Assembly (NCBI GenBank): GCA_035041965.1
Contig: JAPYMA010001168.1
Location: 18,003 to 82,002 of the forward strand
Origin: Anisakis pegreffii
Lineage: Eukaryota > Nematoda > Chromadorea > Rhabditida > Anisakidae
Reading direction: 5' to 3'
DNA length: 64,000 nt
In this document: positions 28,701-43,000 of the stretch, in pieces
Layout of the letters: the number at the start of each line of letters is the position of its first letter
Position numbering within the stretch: the stretch's first letter is position 1
Translations under genes and position numbers: made by a program
Notes under the pieces: model-generated
The model's database searches: none
The model's input: only the letters and a program-made list of their open reading frames with translations
What the model was told of the DNA's origin: nothing

Positions 28701-31700
28701 CCTGCCAGATCATCAAAAGGGGTAATGAGCACCCGAACGTGAGAACCACTGGCTTTGTGCAAGACAGATGGTTGGCTGGTTGGCCGCAGAATAAGGATAA
28801 TGTAAATTTACGATATTATTGGTGATAACCGAAAGGCATAACACCATATAGATCGTTGAGTCGTAATGATTTATTATAACTGCTAATTGAATGAACAGAT
28901 CAACTATACCTCCTCAACAAGAATAACCGCAAAAAGTATCTTATCGTTAGTGTAACTCTCGCCCATCACTACAAGAAACTACCTGCGAGAAATTATCAGC
29001 GAAACGCAATAATGCAAAGTGACAAGTGACAGATACGATGAGGGCAATCGTAAATTTTGATGAATGATTACAGATCTGTGCATATGGTTTGGATGATAAC
29101 ATAAGATCACTTTATGAAGAGATATTATAAATAACACATAAAACTATGAATATGAATACGAATAACCTTGTATCATCAACCCGTCGTTGTAAATTACTCA
29201 TTCCGCACGATGGACAGATGATCGGAGGAGGCTATCTAAGGTCAAAATTCCTTTTATTACCTTATTTACCTTCTAATAATGGACTCACCCACTCATTCCT
29301 AATTAATATTATCATCGCTGTTGCCACATGACCACCATCTACCTGCGCCGACAATAACAAACTAGTGAAGAAATGTGCCAATAACCAAATGATAAGGGGA
29401 TTGACTAAGAAAATTATAAAACAAACACAACTCTTTCCATATCTTTACTAAACAGTTTCAGTTTCATGGTAAACTCCTGTAAACATTACGAAATATGATC
29501 ATGAAGTCAACACATCAACTTTCGGATAATCGGATGGATCACTGACTGCGGCAATCGCAACGATCAATTTTTAGAACTGAACATCCTCAAAAAAGATTAT
29601 TACTAACGAGTTCACATAATCAAACTAAAAGCATTCCAAGGGAATAATTAACCATATCCATATCCTTCCAGGTATATGTATATATCATTCTATCATTACA
29701 CACATCAGATAATTTTATTCACTTGTTGAAAATATAATAATACTAATAATAGCAATAGCAATATCATTTCGCAAACAAATTTCACGATCGTACTACTGTC
29801 ACAACCTCATAATGAAGTCACCAATTGAAACAATTATTCATAATGTGTTGCTGAATTAGATCAACTCCAAAAAATGAATAAATCTCACAAGTTTGTGACC
29901 TTCCCTTGTCATCTGCACTACATTTCCATCTATCTGACAATGTTGAACGTTTTCATAACAATCCCACAAATTTGTTTGAAAAAGAGAACGCTTGAAAATA
30001 TTTCCTATACCTTTGTTTTGAGTTCAGATTTTGAACGTTTGTGGCTGCTAGGAGAAGGTGATTTAGGAGAGAAGCGGTTGTCAGATGTCGCAGATGATAC
30101 CCACAGGTTCAACATGGTTCGGATTATCAGATTATTCAGAAATAATTCATCATCAACAACAACAGATCAGCAGCAATCTGACGACTAATCGATGATCAAC
30201 TCAACTGCATCAGATCACATGTTCAAACAGTAACCGCAGAAATCAATCGAATTACTTTGCAAAGCTTAAACGCAAACTTCACCACGTCGCATTTCATTCA
30301 ATATGAGGCATTGATCGCATCATGCTTCACACTCTCTTATCAGCAGCAGTACACAGTCCCACTATCGATGCTCAAACACCAAACACATCAAGCTAACACA
30401 AACACATCAATTCCTCTCTTGTCAGCTTATATCGTCGTCGTTTTCAAATAAAATTCTGCCTCTCACCCACAGCCATATAACATCAACACTGAGAAGCGAT
30501 CAATAGCACCAGTTTTGGTACCACTAGCTACTGCAATTCCACTTTATAATCATCTGTCAATTGGCGGATGATTATGAATTTTGAAGAAAATTACTCTCTT
30601 TACTCGAAACTGTATCATCCTTCTCATCATCAGAAGTACTCAACTCAAAATAACTCGTTCTTGACAAAAAAGTACCGCTTGAAGATAATTCTGCCGAAAA
30701 AAACCTAGTTTCCAACGAATTAAAACGCTCATTATACAGAAATGATGATGTATTTATGTACGGTATAGGGGACACTTCAGTCGAAAAAAATTCTCATTTG
30801 CTATACGCCAGTAGCAAACGACAACAATGACAATCACAACTAATTACTACTTGAAGAAATAATTTTTGAAAGTAAAAACATTTTCAAAATACAAACCAAT
30901 CATTAAATCATTCATTCTTCAATGTTAATTCTCAGTCATCGACATTCATCATTCATGTGAGCACAGCAGAATATTCCCAACAAAAATTGCAGTTAATATC
31001 AGAAACATTAACGTCTTTGAGACGGTAACATGAATAAGAATTGCTGCTGCAGTATTATAACGATCACATGAACAATATAAATGTCATAATTTAAAAAAGC
31101 ATTATCGCAAAATTGATTTAAGATTATATCGTCGCTGTTCAACTCCGACGAAAAGGAGGGAACATAATGAAAGAAACGTATGATGAATGCATGACATAAG
31201 ATATGAGACATAAGACATGACACAAGGTAAGCTAAAAAAGGTATACGAATCAGGTAAGACAGGTAAGGCAGGTAAGACAAGTAGATCGCTTCGTCGAGGT
31301 GACATGCAAACGAAATAACGACGACATTAAACGACGAAGGATATGAACGAGTCACAAATGAGGCACAAAATATGATTCAGTAAGTAGTATTCTATCGAAT
31401 TGAAGAAACCAAATACAGACGGACGATCATTTACAAACGAAGGATGATACAAACGCAATAATCATTTTCATATTTTCATTCACTCAATCGTTTATTCAAA
31501 TATCCATCCACCCATCCTTTCATAAATAAGCACAAAAGCAATTTGACTCTTTTCGCTGCTTATTGTTAGATGATCATCCATCTGTGCGACTGCTGACTCA
31601 TTTCGGATTATAAATTTGACAATGATGATGACGCTGTTCGGTGTTGAACACAATCAGTAAGTAGCATAATGCAGTGCATAATGATGCCGTCGATTTATAG

Positions 31701-34031
31701 GTGATTTGAGGTCTATTTTGAGACTATTGCGGATAGATGGATATCGATGTGGATGTGTTGTACATTAATAAGAGATATTAGAGACGTGGGGATGGATGGA
31801 TGGATGGATATGGATGGTGGTTACGTGAGTGAAGTGATTAGCGAAAAGAATGACAAAAAAGACCAGTTATGCAGAGCTATCGATCACATGTGGAGGATGC
31901 ATAGAGCTAGCATTTGTAAATGTGTTGTTTGTTAAGAGCCATCGAGGTTTTTTATGGGAAAGAGAGGATCCACCTGAATAATACTAACAACATATATGTT
32001 AGATAATATCCGCCGCGTGTTTCACGCTCACTGATCAATGATCTGATCTGAGAGGATATGCAACAAAGAGCTGCTTTAACAGATCGATTCACACACACAC
32101 ACACATATCTGTCTGTCCCAGATATCCTATATCCAGTTCATTCATTCACTTACTGAGGATATATGTAGGTATGTACTTACTGAGTAGTCGCTACTGAATG
32201 AAGAGCAATTGGATTTTTAATTGGTGAACTTTTGTCGAGGTTTTGAAATCGCAAAACATTTCCTTCCACTCAAATCAAAAACCTACACACGACATTTTTC
32301 TTTGCCGCTCTATAATTAAACTTGTTAGATAGTATGTTTGACGTCAACGTGCATGCATGACTCACTGTTGATCTTGTAATCGGAAACTGATCATTTGAAC
32401 TCACTGAATGAATGAATCAGTTTTACAATAACATATTCCAAGATATTTATAACTCTATGACTAAATGCAATCCTCCGCTGTTCAACACTCAACATTTATT
32501 CAATATATTTATCTCTAAGCCTTTCTCATTTCATATTCATTTTATACCATCAAAAAATGATAACAATTTGAAGCATTCGCTATCAATACAGTTATCTCTT
32601 ACATGGAATCAAATGATATGAAGATATCGTCAAAAAGGAGGAGGGTCGTTTATGCAAAAAGAAAAAAGAGAGGAATAAAAAAATCTGGAGAGCAGCTTGC
32701 TAGATCGACGCTATAAAAGCTGAAGAAGATGCAGAAGATTAAGTTGATCAAGATAAACGCACTTTTCGCTCAACAATTCTGCAAAACGGCTTATTGTATA
32801 TGGCGATAGACAGATATATCTTGCAGATAAAATTCATCCGCCCGTCTCAAAACGAATTCTGGACTAACTAGAAATGTTTCCCTCATAATTAGCATTCAGA
32901 ATCTATCAAATCTGCAAAATTAAAGTAAAGCTCACAATAATAAATCTTGCTTTGACAATAAATGATGTTCTTGTAAAGTCAGCTAATTGTACAATAAACA
33001 AAATTTATTGTAAACAAACAAAACTCGTCAAAAAACAACTGCAGAACAGAACGAGAGTATCGAATTACCTCAACAATAAACACTGTATTACTTACTTTCA
33101 CTAAACGATCTTCTCATAAAATGCACTCACTGACCGATTCACTGACAAAGACCAATATGAATATACAAAAGCAAATTAACATAAATCAATAAATTATAAA
33201 ACTCGAAAAGTTTCCATCCAACACCTGCAAAGTACTATATCACCGTTACCGTTAAAAGCAACAATACGAAAAAGTGAATTAATTTAATCAAATGAGCATT
33301 CCTCTGAACTAATTTGTCGGAAAGCATCATTCATATAGTGATATCTTTCAACTCATTGAAGACTTCCACTAATTCGATTATATAAAATCAAATCAAATTG
33401 TCCCACTACAAATGAAATCAAGCGAAGATTGTTGCAATATACAAAACGAAATACGAAATCGCAAATTGACGGTTAATGATTGAATCAATTAATACTACTA
33501 CAATACAACTGAAGAAATCATCAACTAAAATGAAGTAAGACAAAAGATTAAATTCGAAATGTCAAAACCAGAAGAGGATGAACCATAATTTATTATAAAC
33601 TGAATCAGAATGATGACAGAATTTCAAAGAGAACATAAAATGCATTACTGCCCAGTGCAAAACGCACTTCATTCATTCGTTATTCAGCATGAATTCGTAT
33701 ATAATCCATTTCAAATGTTGTTCATTAAAGTTAATGTTTATGTTGTTGCTAGATGTAACATATGGGCATCAGATGCTGAACATGATCGAAACTGCAACCA
33801 AAATTTCAATAAATGTGAACTAGATTAGATTAGATAAGAATCGAACCTTCCTTCTGGCTTCTGTTATTCATATGACAATAGACGACGAAACCGTAAGCAA
33901 ATCAGACGAAATCAATGCAAATATAATGAAATTCGGTAACGAAGACGACAATAATAAATATTTCATATCATGAAATCAATTCGACATATGGATTCGCCAC
34001 ATATTTTGCTGATCAAATCAATTGATACGAG

Positions 34032-34074
<43 letters not shown>

Positions 34075-37000
34075 CACACCTCGACATTATTATTCTCCTC
34101 ATTATTCTTATTATCCGTAGACACATTCACATTACCAATGATAAAGATCAAAACCAAAGCGAGATCAGATCCTATGTTAAATTTCGAACGGCAAAGCTTT
34201 AAGATTTCTCCAAAAGATATGTTGTTATTGATGACAGATGACCTAATATTAAACACATTATAACCACTGAAATGAACTAACTGTCTTTTTGTTCCATACG
34301 GAACACGAACATGAAATGAATTTCAGATGAAATTATTTCGCATTTATTTCATTTCTACAGACAATGAGGCATAGAATATGCATGGAAATGCATTCGATTC
34401 GTATGGATATAAGTACCTTTGAATGGATATTACTATTTTTGACGTGTTCTTTACCGATTAATGAAGAAGAATATTTCATTTCATGCATATCAACAGAGGT
34501 ATAAAACGTTGCACATAAACACTGCCCTTTTGATACAGCAGCAACAAACATTCTCTTCGCTTTGCTTTTTTTCAAGAACAACGAAAAAAAGAATCAGAAC
34601 TTTTTCTGTAAATGATCAAAAAAACGACGAAATTGTAAGAGATGAACATAAGAAATTGGAGAAGAAGTACTCCATGAATATCTGAATAACGCACAAGAGG
34701 AGTGTTTGTGAATGCTTGAAAGTGATGATACTGGCTAAACGAATCGAGCGAGTGCATCAAACGTAGCACAACAACACTTCCAACCAAATTCTGTGCTTGT
34801 TCAGAAATCGTCAAAAGAAAGGAATTCATTCACATTCACCATTTTTTTCACGATCAATTTCACAATAATTTCACATCTCTCAAAACCGCTGAACAAATCA
34901 GTCAATGCAGTATATTTTCGAATCCTTTTTTCTAAGAGCAAAAGCATACGATTAAAAATGAGATTTTATTCATACCACAAATAGAATTTGCTCAAAAAAT
35001 ACACAAACAAATCAGGATTTCAAGAAATGATTCTGGAATTTTTCAATTGAATGAACACTCGTCGACTGATCCAGTGCGCTATAATTGTTGCCACAGCTTG
35101 AACAATGAATCATACGAACCCGAGTGATATTGACACTACCATACCATAATGACAACAACAAGATTTGAGAAGAAAAATCCCTTCCAACAAAACTATCAAA
35201 ACCTCAAATCAATCAAAAAAATCAGACCTATAGAGAGTCTAAAGCTACAATTGTACTGTACAAAGCAGCGGCTCTCATACGCGTAAACTTACCCATTTTG
35301 GGTAATTTGGAGATGTCAAGGAGTAATTAAGGGGGTCGAGAAATTAATATTTCGTACAGTTGCTATGTTTCGATTGAACGCCATCGTGAAGGTGTTTTTA
35401 AGTTGAATAAATTCTTCATTCTCCTATTTTCGGAGTGTTTCATTAGCTCGTCCGAGCCTATCAGGGTTTTCATTTGTCTGAACAAGGTTTTCATTCGTTT
35501 TAAGAGGATTCTCATTCTCTTCTTGCTGTTGTAATCGCTCTCATGACTTTTATCACCAAAAGTGTTCTCTTCTGCTAATTTCTCATTCATTTCACTCAAC
35601 AATCAAAGTCAAATTCTCATTCTATCAAATACACTCTATAATTGATCATTTGACTCTCGAACATTGTTGTGCAATATCATTCAATTGTTGTATTGTTGAC
35701 TTCGGTTGTCAACACTCGTCAACGTATCAAGTAAATAGTGTATGTCACAGAATAAGAATTTGATTGTAACTGTTAAGCGAAATGAGACGAAGTGAATGAT
35801 AAAAAGTCATGAAGAGAACGGTATTCTCATGCAATAGCTATGAGAGTGAATACAACACGTCTGAAAAGAATGAGAATCCATCTGAATCAGTATGAAGTGA
35901 GCGTGTCACAGACAATAGCTTCCATGCAATCATAATCAATTGCAATAATTATCCTTTTTCAAGCGGTTTCATCTCTCATCTATCACGAACAATCGTACTC
36001 TCTCCGACAACATCAGTACACCAATCAAAATTAGCTAATAGTAAGTTCCACCCTGACGATGAACTAACGATGAACTAAAACAAAAGTGTCTTAAAGCTGC
36101 TGCTGTCATGAAGCTGTGCATCTACTGTCCATCACTCTCACCAGATCCATAGCTTCTTTGCACTTTCTCTTATCAGTCTTATCATTTGTTTTCACCTAAT
36201 CATGGATAGTATGGCCTAATCTTATACGAATATTGGATTGGCTTTTTTTAATTAATTCGAAAGCACATCTCGCGTATGAAGACATCAATTATTGCTTCGG
36301 ATTATGCTAGAAGCGTACTGATTTCTTATGAAGCACTCAGCGCGAGGATCATTCCAAGAATTATGTGACGGATTCCAAAGGCAAATTCAACAAATTCAAA
36401 GCATCAAATCAACAGCAACGATATTTCAAAATGGATGATGCAATATCTGCTGATCAAGGTCAGTGAAGGACATGTTGTGATTACAGCGGATTACTCAAAG
36501 AATCATCGCTCCAATCCTATGCCAAACACTAAATCGCGCATAATAAATTCACAGGACGCTGTAGCATCACTTCAAATTCATCACTATATTAACGAGACAA
36601 CATAGCAACTAACGTAAGAAAATCATTTTTTGAGAATAAACACGCTGATAGTAATAATTTGAGCAATATGAAAATCAATTGATCAATTGTGAGGAAAATG
36701 AAAATCTTTAACAATAAAGACAACGAGACAGCGGACAATAATCATTACATGGATGTATTTACGAGATGAGATGAACACTATTCAACTCAATTCATTACTC
36801 AAAAAACAAACTTGATACCAGATTCAAACTCACGTTGCATTTTCGATAACGTGGCACGAAGTCGACTTCCAACGAATCTGATGAGATCAGATCCATTTCA
36901 CTGATAGCACTTATCAGTTAGCAGATAGGTTTTATCAGCAAAGTAGCGAATTAATAATAATAACACGGTTTACGACGATACAGTTAATATGAATTAATCG

Positions 37001-40000
37001 AATTTTCGATGGAGTTGTTGATGTTGTTGTGGTTGTTGGATATGAAGAAAAGTGCATATAACTGAATTAATGATGAGGTTCGTTATCGCTGATATTCTCA
37101 AAATTCGATATGTGTAATGGTCAGCAACATTAAATTATCAATATCAGATCGTGCTCTCTAAAATCAAATTAAAACTTTAAGACGTTTACTATCATACTCG
37201 TGATCACAGTGCTGATCCGCGCGTGTCGAAATAATTGCAATTCTTTTCTTTTTTAAACGAGACGTACAAGGATGAGACACGAAACAAGAAAACGGAAAAA
37301 AAGAAAGGTGAATTTGATTGTTGAAAATTTTTCGAATTATTTCATTTAATCAACCAACTGGACGGGATCTAACACCTCTTGTCTCATCATCTCATCAATT
37401 GCTTCGAGATGTTAAATGTCAATCATCCGATCGGAATGTGAATCAAGCGGACAATACATGGTTCTTGGACAATGCTAGCGGGCAAATGCCGTCTCGTCTA
37501 CCCAGAACAACTGCTTGCTTACTCGTCTAATTGCTTACACTCGATGATTTCAAAGCGGCAATTCAAAGGTGGCACAGGTGAGTAGTGACTCACTGACTGA
37601 CTGGCCGGTAGAGCAAAACCGACAATTGTTTTCCAGGTCGGTCCTCAATAGCCTGAGACCGAAATATTTGAAGATGTAAATGGGTGATATCATCTCAAAG
37701 GAAGTGAGATTGGAGAATACGAAACACAGACTTCAAATGAGTCAAACATTCACCACCCAACACTCGAGCCTAAGCCTCCAACTTCACACTGATTAACAAA
37801 CGCACGTAGCAATCGCTGCCATACACACAATATTTCAATGTTAAATTTTTAATATTTGATTTTTTACTGAATTATATCATCCGCCTAACGATTGGTTCCT
37901 CCCTTCCAAATCAATCAATCGATATTATGAGAGTGATTCTGTTTTGTTCCTTCAAAATCAATCAATTCAAATATTTTGTTTAGCCAAAGGCAATAATCAC
38001 TCACTCATACAATAAGACAAAATCATTACAATACACCCTATCCATCCATCCCCTCTCCACAATACTAACCACTAATCAAATCAAACCCAACCAACGAACA
38101 CCTTCTACCAAACAACAATCACAAGCAAAATAATTCAAAAATAATTTTCTTTTCTGTTTCATTTCTTCTTTCAAGCTGTTAAAACACACACAACAATAGC
38201 TGATTCTCATATGCATATAATGTTCATTTTGGCAGCAGAATAACAGCAATCGAGGACATCAATATATTCACATATATACTCAGAATATATTCAGATCAAT
38301 ATGTATTCAGAAAATCGTATTAAGAGCAATAATAATAACACTAATAATAATAATAATCTAATTTCAAGCTCATAATGATAACTATATCAATGATAGTTAT
38401 TTAACAATAATGATTAAAACGTTTCAATGACAATAATAATAAATAACGAATAAAAATAATCAAGCTGAATAATATAAATACTAATGAACAATCGATGCAT
38501 ACAGCAATCAAATTCAGTGCAATCGATCAGATCGATCTCCTCCTCAACAAACAGAATAGACACCCATCTGTTCCTACTCATCCCATCTCTTACATAAATA
38601 TCACACAATACATCCAATCCAGCTCATTCCTACTCCTATTCAATTCAATGCCCAATATCCATTTTGAAAATATTAAATTATTTCTTCTGCGTGAATACAT
38701 TTCAGTTATTCTATGCAGTGAATCATTAAACATTCATTATTATACAATTTATTCAATTTGTAATTGTAACGACTAAAATCAGGCTGATTCAAACAGTCAT
38801 TCAAGCAAGCGTCCAGGCAGGCAGCTGCTATACAACTCGCTCGAGAAATCACTAACATCTTTCACAAAATTTCATCTTTCAGTTATAATTCAAGATGGAA
38901 ATCGAAATAAAAGTTACGAAATTCATATGTACCTGTATATGCAACGAGAGTTCTATCGAACAGCACCGCGAGAATGCGATCAATAAGCCGCATTATGCAC
39001 AGTTTTCTATTCCGGTTCTGAGGCGATGATAATCTTTGAAACATTTCACGTCACATTCCCAAACCAGTCATGAATTTGATTGATATTATCATTGTTATGG
39101 GAAACGATCACATCATGCTAGCAGCAACAGCTATCACAATACTATTCAATTTATGAAATATCCACACTGAAGTGCTGCTACAAATAACGAAACGGCCGTA
39201 TCTGTATGAGACTTACAAAACTCTCACTTAACTAATATCAAAATGGAAGTTAAAGCCTCCTTACAAGATTGTTAAGTAACTCAAGATTCCTAACGAAGAA
39301 TATAAATAATATACCTACCACCACCAGATGATTGCAGATATGAGATAGAGTTACCAGAAAATACCAAAATTCTGTGAGATATTAGCTATGGATGGGACGT
39401 GAAAGAAATAATAGATATACAGAAATTGTGCTCAGTTATTGTACACAAACAATGTGAATGAAGAATCAATGTAAAGATGGAAAGAATTCAAAAATCGTCA
39501 CAGATAGTATTGGGATATTTCGTGGAGACGGCTCGAAATGTCTTGATTGCTAAAGGAATGAATCGAAGGAGAAGAATTTGACGAAAGATTATTTGAAGAA
39601 GACTTTAGAGAGGTTATAATAATACTAAAAATATGAGAGAAATACATACGCACATCCTCTTCGAATTGTATTCACTTACAAATAATCAAAGCACAACACT
39701 TTCATCGAAAGTACCCAACTAATTAATCAGAAAATCAAATCAAAAACCTGAACGAGACAGAGAAAGTTAGAGGGTGATCGCGTAAGATGGCTGGCAGCAA
39801 CAGCTATGTTGACGACGGTTTATAACGTTTTAAACAAATAAATATTCTGTATTCTTCTCCATCTCGAGTACAACCTATATAATTTCTCAAAGAAAATGTT
39901 CAATGATGTTCGGCAAATTCTTGCGATTAAGAATACCACGGTTCATAACGACACTCATCAAAATTTCACAACCACAAGCTAGTACACCAAGCGGATGCGG

Positions 40001-43000
40001 TCAAAGTTGCCAGCAGCTACCTATGAGAGGATCATTAATCAATGATTCACTAATTCAAAGGTAATGCTCATATCTAAGAGAAGTGGGCATGGAAACTTGT
40101 CAGCAAATGCGATATTTCAAATTTCAAAAGAATGAAAAACCACTCAAACATGAACAGCAAAAAACCACAGCAAAATGAACAATGGCACGTATATTTCAAG
40201 TTGAATGAATAAAAACCGAACAAGCCAGCAACTGAATCAATCCTATGAAACAGATCAAATAAAAACTCTCAACAATAACAAATAACCTTACTCGCTATAA
40301 ACTTCCTCATCAATAACGATACTCCTTCCCTATCGCATTCATTAATTGTGAAAGTAAATCCTCACAAGTCTGTGTACTTAATCTTCGTTTGTTGTAACAA
40401 CACCACTGTGATATAGCAAATTCTTACAAAACCAACAATACTTTCTTAAAATTTATTCTATTGTTATTCGATTACTTCAATTGTTATTACTTCAATCCTA
40501 TTTATTTATTTCATCAGCTTGGAAAATTTCAATTTGTATCTTCTAATACACTCACATGTGCACCACAACATACAATCAAATAATTGAGTTTAGCACTAAG
40601 AATAATATAATGATAATATTTTTACAATGGATAATTTTAATCTGTCCATTAAAGATGAAATAAGACATCCTTAAAATGAAATTTATGGACCATATGGGTA
40701 GAACGATGGAAATATTTATGCGAATCCTTCACAGCCAACAACAGAAATGTTATCATTAACAGTAACTTAACCAAACAATAAGATTATCACTAAAACATTA
40801 CTATTATCATGCGATCCTTATCAATAACAAAATATTGTCTATTACATCAATACTAATCTAAACGATTAAGTGATAATTTTTGAAAACATTTCAATTTATT
40901 GTCATCTTTTAATTTTAATAAATCTCTAAACTCAAGCGTGAGATTACTGACGATAAAAGCAAGAGTGCATTTGTCATCTTATACTCACTGAATCCGTAAT
41001 GAAGTCAATCCAATTCACCCAAAATAATACTCTCCAAAGTGTTATGTATATGTAAAGAACCGATGAGACAAAATAAACATAATAATCAGAAGGGAACATT
41101 CACAAATGTCCACTGCACTCCACAAATCATTCGTAAACGCACGAACGCTACTCGATACTTTCCGCATAAAGCAACAAACCACTAATAATAATAATACTAA
41201 AACAAGATCGTCAGCTTAATGCCACCCACCAACCTTTCTTCATAATTCATAAAACATTCAATTCACATATTCAATACGCATTCACTCATGAATAACAAAT
41301 AAAATGCATGTCAAATTCTCAATGGATCCAAACGCTCATCGCTCATTACTATATCAAATATGTTCATCAAATAGAGCAAAATGACAACTCATTGTCAGGG
41401 TGCAACTATATGTCAAGTAACTCTCATGAGTCCATGAATAAGATTTGAACTTTTTAAAACTCTTTCGCGAACTTATCAAACTTACGATTTACTCATGAAA
41501 ATGTTTCGTTTCACTTCAAATTCTCGATAAGACTGCATAAAACTACATAAAATTATCAATTTTTAGCAAGTAGCAAAAGATCAGGCACTCAGTTCATCAC
41601 AAGTGATAATCGCACAATCAGAAATGTATCTTATCGCAAATCAGAACCAATCGCAAATGATAATTTTCATTGATTACATCTACGTATAGGGTAGAATAGA
41701 AGAGTTTAATGCCGAGCAATAAACTCTTAGGTGTTACAAAAGGAAACGAGCATTTGAACAACTTGAAGACATCATCAACTTGAAAATTCAACGTTCCACC
41801 ACAACAAATGCAAAGGATCAATAAGATTATCAAACATTTTTGCAGACTGAGAGGGAGATATGAGCGATTAAGCGATTTGCAGATAAAAGCGATGCGTATT
41901 GCATCCAGCTCATAGAGGCGTTTAGATAATTCAATATATAAGCGATATATTCGAAGCGAGCAATTTTCCGAAATGGAAATTTTCGATTCAATTCGCTGAC
42001 TGAATTTGAAAAGAATTTCCAAAAGTGGATTCAGTTTTCCAAAAAAAAATTTTACAAAACGTTCAGAGCGATCCAATCTGTTTCATCTTCATGAGAAAAT
42101 GATCCAAAAAATGAGAAAATGTATGTTCAGATTATAGAAGAAATTTTTCACAATCCATTTCCACACACAATGCAAACTGTTTGCAACGGATGATTCATTT
42201 GAATTGTTAATGAAAAGAACCATTCGAAAATAAATATCGCAATGACGAAATAAATGCGTTACGAAATATGCATTCTGTTGCGTCACAATTCCATTAAACT
42301 TCAAATTTTCATACGCATTTTTCAAAAAACGCCGAAATCTTCATGTGTGAACGTGTGGAATTTTCAAAAATTACCTCTTTTTTTGCAGTTTTACTAATGA
42401 ATATTGGCAAATTTTTATTTTTACACTGGGAAATTCTGCACATTTATATGGGAAAACACTTTTTTCATTGCTGCTATGTTATCCTGTCACTTATTGCTGT
42501 TTTGCCTTATTTATAGCAACTGCTACGCAGCATTAGATCGATTGCGTATCGTTAATGGATGGATGACTGTTGAGGTAGTTTGAGTAAATCTTTACACCAG
42601 TGGTCCTCACGTTCAGGTGCTCCATTACCATTTCTTATGATCTACCAGGCCACCATCACCCCCACCACCTCCCCGACAACCTTAATTAATTACCCAAACG
42701 GGTATTTCATTTCCAATGAGAATCACTGTCCTAGACCATTGTGTTGCTCAGTATTGCAATTGATTATGATTGCATGGAAGCTATTGTCTGTGACACGCTC
42801 ACTTCATACTGATTCACATGGATTCTCATTCTTTTCAGACGTGTTGTATTCACTCTCATAGCTATTGCATGAGAATACCGTTCTCTTCATGACTTTTTAT
42901 CATTCTCTTCGTCTCATTTCGCTTAACAGTTACAATCAAATTCTTATTCTGTGACATACACTATTTACTTGATACGTTGACGAGTGTTGACAACCGAAGT

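Noticed and set aside
30572..30775. Minus-strand frame with [20 protein letters not shown] as an exon
   Set aside because: The composition looks protein-like, but no usable acceptor, donor or in-phase neighbour was found, and there is no ATG start.
33970..34263. 97-codon plus-strand ORF with a run of tyrosines
   Set aside because: The run is a translated (TAT)n microsatellite; the flanks show no coding signs.
37473..37579. Possible plus-strand first exon ending at a GTGAGT donor
   Set aside because: The frame is open from a stop near 37440 to the donor, but no downstream exon could be joined and the peptide is unfamiliar.
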